Below the pieces are notes generated by a model. It had not been told where the DNA came from and searched no databases. It worked only from the letters and a program-made list of their open reading frames with translations. The translations under genes and the position numbers were made by a program. A stretch of 64,000 nt of DNA from Pelomonas sp. SE-A7 (GTDB lineage: Bacteria > Pseudomonadota > Gammaproteobacteria > Burkholderiales > Burkholderiaceae_C): contig NZ_JAUASW010000001.1 of assembly GCF_030345705.1 (NCBI RefSeq), forward strand, positions 2,294,001 to 2,358,000, given 5' to 3'. How positions within the stretch are numbered: the first letter of the stretch is position 1; each line of letters opens with the position of its first letter. Shown piece by piece: positions 49,912 to 60,545 of the stretch.

Positions 49912-50823
49912 TCAGCTGGCCCGCTTGGCCAGCAGGGCGCGGCCCACACGCGAGACCGGCGGGCGGCCCAGCACATTGGAGATGAAGGCGCCGGCATCGA
50001 CCAGCTTGTCTATGTCGATGCCGGTGTCTATGCCGAGTCCGTTCAGCATGAAGACCACGTCTTCGGTCGCCACATTGCCGGTGGCGCCCTTGGCGTAAGG
50101 GCAGCCACCCAGGCCGGCCACGCTGGCATCGAAATGGTGGATGCCCATCTCCAGGCAGGCGTAGATGTTGGACAGGGCCTGGCCGTAGGTGTCGTGGAAA
50201 TGGCCGCTGACCTCGTGCAGCGGATAGTGCTTCAAGGCCCGCTCCATCGCCGCCTGGATGCGCCGCGGCGTGCCCACGCCAATGGTGTCGGCCACGCCCA
50301 TGTGGTCCACGCCAATGTCCTTCATCAGCTGGACCACGCGCTCCACCTTGTCGGGATGGATGTCACCCTCGTAAGGGCAGCCCACGGCGCAGGACAGCGC
50401 CCCGCGCACCTTGAGCCCGGCCGCATGGGCGGCGGCGACCACGGGCGCGAAGCGCTCGATGCTCTCGGCCACGCTGCAGTTGATGTTCTTCTGGCTGAAG
50501 GCCTCGGAGGCCGCGCCGAAGACCACGATCTCGGCCGGCTTGGTCGGCAAGGCGGCCTCCAGGCCCTTCATGTTCGGCGTCAGCACGCTGTAGCGCACGC
50601 CGGGATGGCGCGTGATCGCCGCCATCACCGCCTCGTTGTCGCCCATCTGCGGCACCCACTTGGGGCTGACAAAGCTGGTGACCTCGATGTTGCGCAGGCC
50701 GGCCTGCTGCAGCATCTCGACCAGCTGGGCCTTGTGCTCGGTGGCGACCGGCTGCTTTTCGTTCTGCAGGCCGTCGCGGGGGCCGACGTCGACGAGGGTG
50801 ACTTGAGTGGGCAACGCGGACAT
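49912..50823 (-). CDS. Hydroxymethylglutaryl-CoA lyase
   Basis: This 303-residue enzyme cleaves HMG-CoA to acetoacetate and acetyl-CoA, the last step of leucine catabolism. Diagnostic motifs are V-D-V-G-P-R-D-G-L-Q-N-E-K near residue 11 (divalent-metal Asp), H-F-H-D-T-Y-G near 206 (metal histidines) and G-L-G-G-C-P-Y-A-K-G-A-T-G-N near 236 (active-site Cys loop). GGAGG lies six bases upstream of the ATG at the end of the preceding gene, one base away from it. It is the last gene of the eight-gene liu/bio operon (liuE or mvaB in other species). Confidence 0.96.
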   Translation of the reverse strand: MSALPTQVTLVDVGPRDGLQNEKQPVATEHKAQLVEMLQQAGLRNIEVTSFVSPKWVPQMGDNEAVMAAITRHPGVRYSVLTPNMKGLEAALPTKPAEIVVFGAASEAFSQKNINCSVAESIERFAPVVAAAHAAGLKVRGALSCAVGCPYEGDIHPDKVERVVQLMKDIGVDHMGVADTIGVGTPRRIQAAMERALKHYPLHEVSGHFHDTYGQALSNIYACLEMGIHHFDASVAGLGGCPYAKGATGNVATEDVVFMLNGLGIDTGIDIDKLVDAGAFISNVLGRPPVSRVGRALLAKRAS

Positions 50824-50824
50824 C

Positions 50825-52819
<1,995 letters not shown>

Positions 52820-52858
52820 GGCCGTCTGTCTCCGTCTTGTGCTGGGCGTCTGGATTCG

Positions 52859-53965
52859 TCAGTGCGTCTGGCAGGGACGCGCCGGCGGCTGCTCGTCGGC
52901 GGCCGGCTTGGCCATCAGCATGATCTTGGCTTCCTTGCTGCCCGACTCGCCGTGCGAGAGCTCGGCCTCGGTAGCGCAGTGCATGCCCAGCCGGCTCAGC
53001 AGGGCGCGGTCCTTCTCGGCCTGCGGGTTGCTGGTGGTCAAGAGCTTGTCGCCATAGAACATGGAATTGGCACCGGCCATGAAGCAGAGGGCCTGCATGG
53101 CCTCGGGCATCTCCTCGCGGCCGGCCGACAGGCGGACCATGGCGCGCGGCATGCAGATGCGGGCCACGGCAATGGTGCGCACGAACTCGAACGGATCGAG
53201 CTGGGCCGTTCCGGCCAGCGGCGTGCCTTCGACCTGGACCAGGTTGTTGATCGGCACCGACTCCGGATAGGGATCCAGGTTGGCCAGCTGCACCACCAGG
53301 CCGGCGCGCTGGCGGCGGGTCTCGCCCATGCCCACGATGCCGCCGGAGCAGACCTTGAGGCCCACGCCGCGCACCCGGTCCAGCGTGTCCAGGCGGTCCT
53401 GGTAGGTGCGGGTGGTGATGATCTGGCCGTAGAACTCGGGCGCGGTGTCGAGGTTGTGGTTGTAGTAGTCCAGGCCCGCCTGCTGCAGCTGCTCGGCCTG
53501 GCCGTCGGCCAGCATGCCGGCGGTCAGACAGGTCTCCAGGCCCAGGGCCTTGACGCTGGAAATCATCTCGCCGATCTGCTCGATATGGCGCTCCTTGGGG
53601 GCGCGCCAGGCGGCGCCCATGCAGAAGCGGGTCGCGCCATTGGCCTTGGCGGCCTTGGCGGCTTCCATCACCTCGTCCAGCGGCAAGAGCTTCTCGGCCT
53701 TGAGGCCGGTGTCGAAATGGGCCGACTGCGGGCAGTACTTGCAGTCCTCCTCGCAGCCGCCGGTCTTGATCGACAGCAGGGTGGACAGCTGGACCGCATT
53801 GGCATCGAAATGCTCGCGGTGCACCTGCTGGGCGCGGAACAGCAGGTCCATGAAGGGCAGCTCGAACAGCTCGGCCACTTCATTGACGGTCCAGGGCTTG
53901 CTGTTGCGACGGTCCTCGTCGCGGGTCGGCGTCAACGACTGGATCTGGTTTTGGGTCTGCTTCAT
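52859..53965 (-). CDS. bioB: Biotin synthase
   Basis: This 368-residue radical-SAM enzyme inserts sulfur into dethiobiotin. The radical-SAM cluster motif C-E-E-D-C-K-Y-C (C-x3-C-x2-C) is near residue 72. Further family landmarks are Y-C-P-Q-S-A-H-F, M-G-A-A-W-R-A-P near 117, Y-N-H-N-L-D-T-A near 172, the sacrificial [2Fe-2S] ligands (Cys in S-G-G-I-V-G-M-G-E region and the Arg in R-T-I-A-V-A-R) and F-M-A-G-A-N-S near 305. The last 40 residues are a variable tail. It is 3 bp after bioD and upstream of the MCC alpha gene. It supplies the cofactor that this carboxylase needs. Confidence 0.97.
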   Translation of the reverse strand: MKQTQNQIQSLTPTRDEDRRNSKPWTVNEVAELFELPFMDLLFRAQQVHREHFDANAVQLSTLLSIKTGGCEEDCKYCPQSAHFDTGLKAEKLLPLDEVMEAAKAAKANGATRFCMGAAWRAPKERHIEQIGEMISSVKALGLETCLTAGMLADGQAEQLQQAGLDYYNHNLDTAPEFYGQIITTRTYQDRLDTLDRVRGVGLKVCSGGIVGMGETRRQRAGLVVQLANLDPYPESVPINNLVQVEGTPLAGTAQLDPFEFVRTIAVARICMPRAMVRLSAGREEMPEAMQALCFMAGANSMFYGDKLLTTSNPQAEKDRALLSRLGMHCATEAELSHGESGSKEAKIMLMAKPAADEQPPARPCQTH

Positions 53966-53968
53966 GGT

Positions 53969-54679
53969 TCAGGAGTCTTCAGAGAGAAGTTTCAGCAGCA
54001 GCCGGGGCTGCGAAGAAAGATGGGCGGCCACGGCCGCGGGTTCGACCGGCGCGGCCAGGCGCGGCACCTGGCCAAGGCAGGGGACGGCCAGGCCGGCCTG
54101 CAGGGCCGCCAGATTGTCCGCCACATGGGCAAACGCCGGATCGGCGGTATTGGCCACCCAGGCGGCCAGCTGGAGGCCGCGCGAACGGATGGCCTCGGCG
54201 GTGAGCAGCGCATGGTTGATGCAGCCCAGCCTAAGTCCCACCACCAGGATCACCGGCAGCTGCAGGTCGACGGCCAGGTCGGCCGTATCCCAATCGTCTG
54301 TAAGGGGCACGCGGAAACCGCCCACCCCTTCGACCAGGGCCAGGTCCGCCTTGGCCGCGGTCTTGCGGATCGCGGCGAGCAGGGCTTCGCGGTCGATGCT
54401 GCGGCCATCGAAGCGGGCCGCGATATGCGGCGCGCAAGGCGTGCGGAACTGCACGGGGCCGACCTCATCGAGGCTCAGGCCCAGGGTCTGGGCGGCGTGC
54501 AGCTGCTGCACGTCCTCGTTGACCCAGCGGCCCTGCTCGTCCTGGAACTGGCCGGCCGCCAGCGACTTGATGGGCGCCACGCGCTGGCCCAGCTGCTGCA
54601 GGGCGACGGTCAGGCCGGCCGTGATGCAGGTCTTGCCGATCTCGGTGTCGGTGCCGGTGATGAAAAAACCTTTCATCAT
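53969..54679 (-). CDS. bioD: Dethiobiotin synthetase
   Basis: This 236-residue enzyme closes the ureido ring, turning 7,8-diaminopelargonate, CO2 and ATP into dethiobiotin. The P-loop is G-T-D-T-E-I-G-K-T near residue 9, with the catalytic Lys in P-I-K-S-L-A-A-G near 40; V-E-G-V-G-G-F-R-V-P-L near 120 is the second nucleotide motif. The ATG at 54679 overlaps the TGA of bioF in an ATGA. The start codon pair ATG-ATG makes either first Met possible. It belongs to the bioA-F-D-B block. Confidence 0.95.
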   Translation of the reverse strand: MMKGFFITGTDTEIGKTCITAGLTVALQQLGQRVAPIKSLAAGQFQDEQGRWVNEDVQQLHAAQTLGLSLDEVGPVQFRTPCAPHIAARFDGRSIDREALLAAIRKTAAKADLALVEGVGGFRVPLTDDWDTADLAVDLQLPVILVVGLRLGCINHALLTAEAIRSRGLQLAAWVANTADPAFAHVADNLAALQAGLAVPCLGQVPRLAAPVEPAAVAAHLSSQPRLLLKLLSEDS

Positions 54680-55911
54680 GCCGAGATCCTCGCCATGTCG
54701 GCTGCCGCCGCCTCGAGCGCCGCCAGCAGGCGGTCCACGTCGGCCTCGGTGTGGGTCGCGCACAAGGTGATGCGCAGGCGGGCCTCGCCCTTGCGCACGG
54801 TGGGCGGGCGTATGCCGGGCACGCGCAGGCCTTGGCGCTCCAGCCGCGCGGCCAGTTCCATCACCTGCGCATTGCCGCCGACGATCAACGGCCGCACCGG
54901 CGTGCTTGAGGGCGCGAGCCGCCAGGCCAGGCCAGGCTGCCGCTTCAAGAGCTTTTCGATGCCGATCGACAGCCGCTGCTGCAGCTCGCGCAGATGCTGG
55001 CGGCGCTGCTTGCCCAGCTCGCTCTCGATCAGGTCGAAGCTGGTCAGCAGCGCATGCTCAACGGCCGGCGGCGAGGCGGTCGAGAAGATGTAGTTGCGGG
55101 CCGACTGCAAGAGGTACTCGGTGACCGTCGAATGGGCCACGACAAAGGCGCCGGCCAGGCCCGCGGCCTTGCCCAGCGTGCCGACCACGATCAGCCGCTC
55201 ACTGCGCAGGTCGAAGTGCTCCAGCGAGCCGCGGCCGTTCTCGCCCAGCACGCCGAAGCCATGGGCATCGTCGACGATCAGCCAGGCATCGTGGCGTTCG
55301 GCCAGGGCCAGCAGCTGCGGCAGCGGCGCAATGTCGCCGTCCATGCTGAAGACGGCGTCGGTGACGATCAGCTTGAGCTTGGCTGGGCTGGCGTACAGCA
55401 GCGCCTCCAGCTGATCCACATCCGCATGGCCGTAGCGCGTGACCTTGGCCTTGGCCAGGCGCGTGCCGTCAATCAGCGAGGCGTGGTTCAGGGCCTCCGA
55501 GAAGATCTCGGTGTCGGCATCGCCCAGCGCCGTGACCACGGCCAGGTTGGCCATGTAGCCGGTGCAGAAGCCAAGGGCGCGGGCCTGCGGAATATGCGGC
55601 GCGAACCAGTCGGCCAGGGTCTCGGCCACGCGGGCATGGGCGACCGAATGGCCGCTGACCAGGGGCGAGGCGCCGGAGCCGCCGCCGTAGATGCGTGCGC
55701 CTTCGGCCAGGGCCTCGGCGATGCGCGGATGGGCGGCCAGACCCAGGTAGTCATTGCTGCAGAACATCAGCAGCTCGCGGGCGACGCCGTCGGCGCCGCG
55801 CACGATCTGGTGCGGCGCGGTCGGGCTCTCGGCCTCGCGCAGGAAGCGGGTCAGGTCTTGCGCGGCGAGGGCGCCGAGCTTGGCCTGCAGGTGGTCAATC
55901 AGAGAGGACAT
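54676..55911 (-). CDS. bioF: 8-amino-7-oxononanoate synthase
   Basis: This 411-residue PLP enzyme condenses pimeloyl-ACP or -CoA with alanine to give 8-amino-7-oxononanoate. Landmarks are F-C-S-N-D-Y-L-G-L-A near residue 50, the Asp-containing I-V-D-D-A-H-G-F-G-V-L-G near 214, and the PLP-Lys motif V-G-T-L-G-K-A-A-G near 246. The start overlaps the end of bioA by 17 bp, and the stop overlaps bioD. A glycine-rich G-G-G-S-G-A-S-P stretch near 75 is the substrate-binding region. No bioC, bioH or other pimelate gene is in the window. Confidence 0.96.
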   Translation of the reverse strand: MSSLIDHLQAKLGALAAQDLTRFLREAESPTAPHQIVRGADGVARELLMFCSNDYLGLAAHPRIAEALAEGARIYGGGSGASPLVSGHSVAHARVAETLADWFAPHIPQARALGFCTGYMANLAVVTALGDADTEIFSEALNHASLIDGTRLAKAKVTRYGHADVDQLEALLYASPAKLKLIVTDAVFSMDGDIAPLPQLLALAERHDAWLIVDDAHGFGVLGENGRGSLEHFDLRSERLIVVGTLGKAAGLAGAFVVAHSTVTEYLLQSARNYIFSTASPPAVEHALLTSFDLIESELGKQRRQHLRELQQRLSIGIEKLLKRQPGLAWRLAPSSTPVRPLIVGGNAQVMELAARLERQGLRVPGIRPPTVRKGEARLRITLCATHTEADVDRLLAALEAAAADMARISA

Positions 55912-57208
55912 CGTTCAGCGTGTTCGTCACCGCATTGGCCAGGAAGGACGCGGTGGCCGGGCCTATCAGATAGGGCGGCATCAGGTAGACCGTCTGGCCT
56001 ATGGGTCGTATCAGCAGCTCGTGGCGGCGCGCCGCCAGATGGAATTTTTCAGCGAAGCGCTCGGGCGCGTCCTTGACGTCGAAGGCCAGGATCATGCCGC
56101 GCTGGCGCATCTGCTCGACGCGCTCATGCTCGGCCAACGGCGCAAAGGCGGCGCCCAGCAGCTTGCTCTGCGCCGCATTGCGCTCCAGCTGGCCGGCGTC
56201 GAAGCGGTCCAGCACCGCATTGGCGGCGGCACAGGCCAGGGCATTGCCGGTGTAGGAATGCGAATGCAGGAAGCCCCGCGTGACGTCCTCGCTCCAGAAG
56301 CTCTTGAAGATGGCTTCGGTGGTCAGCACCAGCGACAGCGGCAGGGTGCCGCCGGTGATGCCCTTGGACAGGAGGATGAAGTCCGGCCACTCGGCTTCGG
56401 ACTGCTCCCAGGCGAAGAAAGTGCCGGTGCGGCCGCAGCCGACGGCGATCTCGTCGGCGATCAGGTGGACGCCGAATTCGCGCGTCATCGCCCGCAGCGC
56501 TCGCAGATAGGCCGGCGAATGCATGACCATGCCGGCGGCGCCCTGCACCAGCGGCTCGACGATGACGGCCGCGACGCTGGCCGAGCGTTCTTCCAGCAAG
56601 GCCCGCATCGCGGCCAGCGCCTTGACCTGGCCTTCCGGTCCCTTGCGCGAATCGGGCGACTCGACGATGTGGGCGCGCATCAGCAGCGGGTCATAGGCAT
56701 CGCGGAAGATGGCCACGTCGGTCACCGCCAGCGCGCCTATGGTCTCGCCGTGATAGCCGTTCTTCAGGCAGACGAATTCGCGCTTCTCGACCTGGCCGAG
56801 GTTGCGCCAGCTGTGGAAGCTCTGCTTCAGCGCGATCTCGACCGCGCTGGCGCCGTCGCTGCCGAAGAAGCAGTGGCCCAGGGCGCCGCCAGTGCGCGCG
56901 CTCAGCCGCTCGGCCAGGCGCACGGCCGGCTCATGCGTGCAACCGGCCAGCATCACGTGCGGCAGCGTATCGAGCTGCTGCTTGATGGCCGCATTCAGCT
57001 GGGCATCGGCATGGCCGAACAGATTGACCCACCAGCTGCTGTTGGCGTCGAAATAGCGATTGCCCTCGAAGTCGTACAGCCAGGCGCCCTCGCCGCGCTG
57101 GATCGGCAACGGCGGCATGAGTTCGGCCCGCGCCATCTGGGTGCAGGGATGCCAGACCGCGGCCAGGCTGCGCTGCTGCAGTGCTTGGGTGCTGGTGTTC
57201 TCGCTCAT
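55895..57208 (-). CDS. bioA: Adenosylmethionine--8-amino-7-oxononanoate aminotransferase
   Basis: This 437-residue class III PLP aminotransferase uses SAM as amino donor to make 7,8-diaminopelargonate. Landmarks are W-H-P-C-T-Q-M near residue 22, S-S-W-W-V-N-L-F-G-H near 58 (the SAM-specific stretch), S-D-G-A-S-A-V-E near 117 and the Asp of I-A-D-E-I-A near 244, with PLP-Lys in L-L-S-K-G-I-T-G-G near 272. The ATG at 57208 overlaps the TGA of the upstream hydratase gene as ATGA. A GTG nine bases earlier is also possible. It opens the biotin block embedded in the leucine operon. Confidence 0.95.
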   Translation of the reverse strand: MSENTSTQALQQRSLAAVWHPCTQMARAELMPPLPIQRGEGAWLYDFEGNRYFDANSSWWVNLFGHADAQLNAAIKQQLDTLPHVMLAGCTHEPAVRLAERLSARTGGALGHCFFGSDGASAVEIALKQSFHSWRNLGQVEKREFVCLKNGYHGETIGALAVTDVAIFRDAYDPLLMRAHIVESPDSRKGPEGQVKALAAMRALLEERSASVAAVIVEPLVQGAAGMVMHSPAYLRALRAMTREFGVHLIADEIAVGCGRTGTFFAWEQSEAEWPDFILLSKGITGGTLPLSLVLTTEAIFKSFWSEDVTRGFLHSHSYTGNALACAAANAVLDRFDAGQLERNAAQSKLLGAAFAPLAEHERVEQMRQRGMILAFDVKDAPERFAEKFHLAARRHELLIRPIGQTVYLMPPYLIGPATASFLANAVTNTLNDVLSD

Positions 57209-57987
57209 GCCAACCACGAAGGCTTGCTCTTGTTGAGGAAGCTCTGCACGCCTTCGCGGCCTTCGCTGCTGGCGCGGATGTCGGCGATGCGGCGGGCCGT
57301 GTCGTCGCGCAGCTGCGGCGTGATGGTCTCGTGCGCCAGGTCCTGCACCAGCTTCTTGCAGGCCTTGACAGCGGCCGGGCCGTTGGCCGTTATCGCGGCC
57401 AGCAGCGCATCCACCTTCTCATCCAGCGTCTCGGCCGTTGCCAGCTCGTGCACCAGGCCCAGGCGATGCGCTTCGGCGGCCGAGAAGCGCTCGGCGGTCA
57501 CGAAGTAGCGCCGCGAGGCCTGCTCGCCCAGCGCGCGGATCACGTAGGGGCCAATGGTGGCCGGCAAGAGGCCAAGCTTGGCCTCGCTGAGGCAGAAACC
57601 GGCCGAGTCCACCGCCACGACCATGTCGCAGACCGAGACCAGGCCGACGCCGCCGGCATAGACATCGCCCTGCACCCGCGCAATCACCGGCACCGGGCAG
57701 CTGTAGATGGTCCACAGCATCTGGGCGAGCGCGCCGGCATCGGCGTGGTTCTCGTCCCAGGAGTAGCCGGCCATGGCCTTCATCCAGTTCAGGTCGGCGC
57801 CGGCGCAGAAGGCCTTGCCCTCGGCCGCCAACACGATGGCGCGCAGGCCCGGGTCGCGGCCCAGCTCGGCGAAGGTAGCGGTCAGCTCGGCGATCACCGC
57901 CTCGTTGAAGGCGTTGCGGACCTCGGGGCGGTTCAGGGTGACACGGGCCACGGGGCCCTGGCGGTCAATCTTCAGCGTCGTGCTCAT
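57205..57987 (-). CDS. Methylglutaconyl-CoA hydratase (enoyl-CoA hydratase family)
   Basis: This 260-residue crotonase-fold enzyme (liuC in other species) has N-R-P-E-V-R-N-A-F-N near residue 19, the oxyanion-hole stretch F-C-A-G-A-D-L-N-W-M near 60 and G-D-V-Y-A-G-G-V-G-L near 107. The catalytic region near C-L-S-E-A-K-L-G-L-L carries the Glu at about 132. In context it hydrates 3-methylglutaconyl-CoA to HMG-CoA between the carboxylase and the lyase. The start at 57987 lies 20 bp after the carboxylase beta gene. It overlaps bioA by ATGA. Other short enoyl-CoA hydratase activities cannot be excluded from sequence. Confidence 0.9.
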   Translation of the reverse strand: MSTTLKIDRQGPVARVTLNRPEVRNAFNEAVIAELTATFAELGRDPGLRAIVLAAEGKAFCAGADLNWMKAMAGYSWDENHADAGALAQMLWTIYSCPVPVIARVQGDVYAGGVGLVSVCDMVVAVDSAGFCLSEAKLGLLPATIGPYVIRALGEQASRRYFVTAERFSAAEAHRLGLVHELATAETLDEKVDALLAAITANGPAAVKACKKLVQDLAHETITPQLRDDTARRIADIRASSEGREGVQSFLNKSKPSWLA

Positions 57988-58007
57988 GCTCGTGGACTCC
58001 CGCTCGC

Positions 58008-59615
58008 TTACATCCGGAACACGCCGAACTTGGTCTCGGGGATGGGCGCGTTCAGCGCAGCGCTCAGGCCCAGGGCCAGCACGCGGCGGGTGTCGGCCGG
58101 GTCGATCACACCGTCGTCCCACAGCCGGGCGCTGGCGTAGTAAGGATGGCCCTGGTCCTCGTACTGCTTCAGGATGGGCGCCTTGAAGGCCTGCTCCTCG
58201 TCGGCACTCCACTGGCCGCCCTTGGCCTCGATGCCGTCGCGCTTGACCGTGGCCAGCACCGAAGCGGCCTGCTCGCCGCCCATCACCGAGATGCGGGCGT
58301 TGGGCCACATCCAGAGGAAGCGCGGGCTGTAGGCGCGGCCGCACATGCCGTAGTTCCCGGCGCCGAAGCTGCCGCCGATGATGACGGTGAACTTCGGCAC
58401 CTGGGCGCAGGCCACGGCCGTCACCATCTTGGCGCCGGCGCGGGCGATGCCCTCGTTCTCGTACTTGCGGCCGACCATGAAGCCGGTGATGTTCTGCAGG
58501 AACACCAGCGGGATCTTGCGCTGGCAGCACAACTCGATGAAATGCGCGCCCTTGTTCGCGCTCTCGGCGAACAGGATGCCGTTGTTGGCGACGATGCCGA
58601 CCGGCATGCCCTCGATGTGGGCGAAGCCGCAGACCAGGGTATTGCCGTAGCGGGCCTTGAATTCGTCGAACTCCGAGCCGTCGACCACGCGGGCGATGAC
58701 CTCGCGCACGTCGAAGGGCTTGCGGGTGTCGGTGGGAATCACGCCATGCAGTTCGGCCGGATCGAAGGCCGGCGCGCGCGGAGTGACGGTAGCCAGCGGG
58801 GCCGGCTTGTTGCGGTTCAAACGGGCGACCGACTGGCGGGCCAGGGCCAGCGCATGGGTGTCGTCGTTGGCCAGATGGTCGGCCACGCCGGAGAGGCGGG
58901 TGTGCACGTCGCCGCCGCCCAGGTCTTCGGCCGACACGACCTCGCCGGTCGCGGCCTTCACCAGCGGCGGGCCGCCCAGGAAGATGGTGCCCTGGTTCTT
59001 GACGATGATGGTCTCGTCGCTCATCGCCGGCACGTAAGCGCCGCCGGCCGTGCACGACCCCATCACCACGGCGATCTGCGGAATGCCCTGGGCCGAGAGA
59101 TTGGCCTGGTTGAAGAAGATGCGGCCGAAATGGTCGCGGTCCGGGAAGACCTCGTCCTGGTTCGGCAGATTGGCGCCGCCCGAGTCGACGAGGTAGATGC
59201 AAGGCAGGTGGTTCTGATCGGCGATCTCCTGCGCGCGCAGGTGCTTCTTGACCGTCACCGGGTAGTAGGTGCCGCCCTTCACCGTGGCGTCGTTGCAGAC
59301 GATCATGCAGTCCACGCCCGAGACCCGGCCGATGCCGGCGACGATGCCGCCGCCCGGGGCCGCGTTGTCGTACATGTTCAGGCCGGCCAGCGGTGCCAGC
59401 TCCAGGAAGGGCGTGCCCGGATCCAGCAGCAGCTCGACCCGCTCGCGCGGCAGCAGCTTGCCGCGGGCCGTGTGCTTGGCGCGGGCCGCCTCGCCGCCGC
59501 CCTGGGCGATGGTCTCCAGGCGGGTGTTCAGGTCGACCAGCAACACTTCCATGGCCGCGGCATTGGCCTTGAAGTCGGCCGAGCGGGCGTTCAGCTTGGT
59601 GGACAGGACGGGCAT
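58008..59615 (-). CDS. Methylcrotonyl-CoA carboxylase, carboxyltransferase beta subunit
   Basis: This 535-residue subunit (liuB/mccB) has paired carboxyltransferase domains. Family markers are R-A-K-H-T-A-R-G-K-L-L-P-R-E-R near residue 45, Y-L-V-D-S-G-G-A-N-L-P near 142, V-M-G-S-C-T-A-G-G-A-Y near 184 and F-L-Q-N-I-T-G-F-M-V-G near 377, followed by I-I-G-G-S-F-G-A-G-N-Y near 419. It moves the carboxyl from biotin to 3-methylcrotonyl-CoA. The ATG at 59615 has GGAG upstream. It is the first gene of the operon, with a TetR regulator divergent 154 bp away. Isovaleryl-CoA dehydrogenase, usually next to it, is absent here. Confidence 0.96.
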   Translation of the reverse strand: MPVLSTKLNARSADFKANAAAMEVLLVDLNTRLETIAQGGGEAARAKHTARGKLLPRERVELLLDPGTPFLELAPLAGLNMYDNAAPGGGIVAGIGRVSGVDCMIVCNDATVKGGTYYPVTVKKHLRAQEIADQNHLPCIYLVDSGGANLPNQDEVFPDRDHFGRIFFNQANLSAQGIPQIAVVMGSCTAGGAYVPAMSDETIIVKNQGTIFLGGPPLVKAATGEVVSAEDLGGGDVHTRLSGVADHLANDDTHALALARQSVARLNRNKPAPLATVTPRAPAFDPAELHGVIPTDTRKPFDVREVIARVVDGSEFDEFKARYGNTLVCGFAHIEGMPVGIVANNGILFAESANKGAHFIELCCQRKIPLVFLQNITGFMVGRKYENEGIARAGAKMVTAVACAQVPKFTVIIGGSFGAGNYGMCGRAYSPRFLWMWPNARISVMGGEQAASVLATVKRDGIEAKGGQWSADEEQAFKAPILKQYEDQGHPYYASARLWDDGVIDPADTRRVLALGLSAALNAPIPETKFGVFRM

Positions 59616-59726
59616 GGTGTCTCCGAGGAAATCAGGCCGGCCGCCCGATCTGAGCAGCACTCAAAAATATTCTTGGCCCAGGCCAATCAGACCCGAGCGA
59701 GGCGCGAGGATATCTCAGCAAAAACC

Positions 59727-59768
59727 CTGGCGCAAGCCGACTTGAGCCGTCCTCAAGTTTTGCGCCAG
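59727..59768. promoter_or_regulatory. Nested palindromes, probable TetR operator between liu/bio operon and regulator gene
   Basis: CTGGCGCAA (59727-59735) and TTGCGCCAG (59760-59768) are an exact 9 bp inverted pair. Inside lies ACTTGAG (59740-59746), five bases, then CTCAAGT (59752-59758), an exact 7 bp pair. The centres are within two bases. The element stands directly before the TetR gene and 112 bases upstream of the first operon gene, in an AT-richer divergent spacer. The inner palindrome has the size of a dimer-binding TetR operator. The outer pair could be a second site. Confidence 0.7.
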
Positions 59769-59769
59769 A

Positions 59770-60489
59770 ATGCGCCCCATGAGCGCCTCAGCCTCGATTC
59801 TGCAGCCACAACGCCGGGCCCCTACCAGTGCCAGGGCGGAACAGCGGGTGCGGGACATTCTGCGGGTCGGCCGCGAGGTCTTCGCCGGTCGCGGCTACGA
59901 GCGCGCCACCACCACCGAGATCGCCCAGCGCCTGGGGGTCTCCGAGGCCACGGTGTTCACCTATTTCCGCAGCAAGCGCGAGCTCTGCATGCGGGTGATC
60001 GCCGACTGGTACGACGACATCATTGCCGCCATCGAGGGCGGCCTGCCGCGCGAGGCCGGCGTGCGCGAGCAGCTGGAATTCATAGTCCACACCCATCTGC
60101 GACTGTTCCTGATCCAGGGCACGGGCCTGTGCGAGCTGGTGCTGTCCGAAGGCCGCAAGCGCGATGCCGACTGGGGCCCGGAATTCGGCGAGGCCTTCAT
60201 CGAGCTGCAGCGACGCTACACCGCGCCGCTGATGGACCTGCTGTCGCGCGGCCAGCAGCTCGGCCAGGTGCGCCAGGACATTCCGCTGCGCATGCTGCGC
60301 TCCCTGGTCTTCGGGCCCATGGAGCACATGCTGTGGGAGGTGATCACGGCCGGCCGGCAGATCGACGTGGACCAGAGCGCCCGCGACCTGGTGGCCTTGC
60401 TCTGGCCTGCCCTGCAGGCGCCGGACCGCGAGCTGGCTGCGCTGCGCCGGCTGCGCGAACAGTTGCAGAGCGCCCTCGACCAGGACTGA
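59770..60489 (+). CDS. TetR-family regulator, likely LiuQ-type for leucine degradation
   Basis: This 239-residue protein has a helix-turn-helix at about residues 30-70 (F-A-G-R-G-Y-E-R-A-T-T-T-E-I-A, then L-G-V-S-E-A-T-V-F-T-Y-F) and an all-helical ligand domain to the end. It sits divergent from the MCC operon with a clear palindrome between. TetR-type LiuQ proteins regulate leucine catabolism in betaproteobacteria (recalled from comparative-genomics work), so an acyl-CoA effector and autoregulation are likely; this is inference. The ATG at 59770 lies at the edge of the operator; a second ATG at 59779 is also a candidate start. Confidence 0.87.
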   Translation: MRPMSASASILQPQRRAPTSARAEQRVRDILRVGREVFAGRGYERATTTEIAQRLGVSEATVFTYFRSKRELCMRVIADWYDDIIAAIEGGLPREAGVREQLEFIVHTHLRLFLIQGTGLCELVLSEGRKRDADWGPEFGEAFIELQRRYTAPLMDLLSRGQQLGQVRQDIPLRMLRSLVFGPMEHMLWEVITAGRQIDVDQSARDLVALLWPALQAPDRELAALRRLREQLQSALDQD

Positions 60490-60545
60490 TTCACAAAGCC
60501 TTCCGCTACCATGCCCCGGCACGTCCGGTGCCTTGGGAGGTCTGC

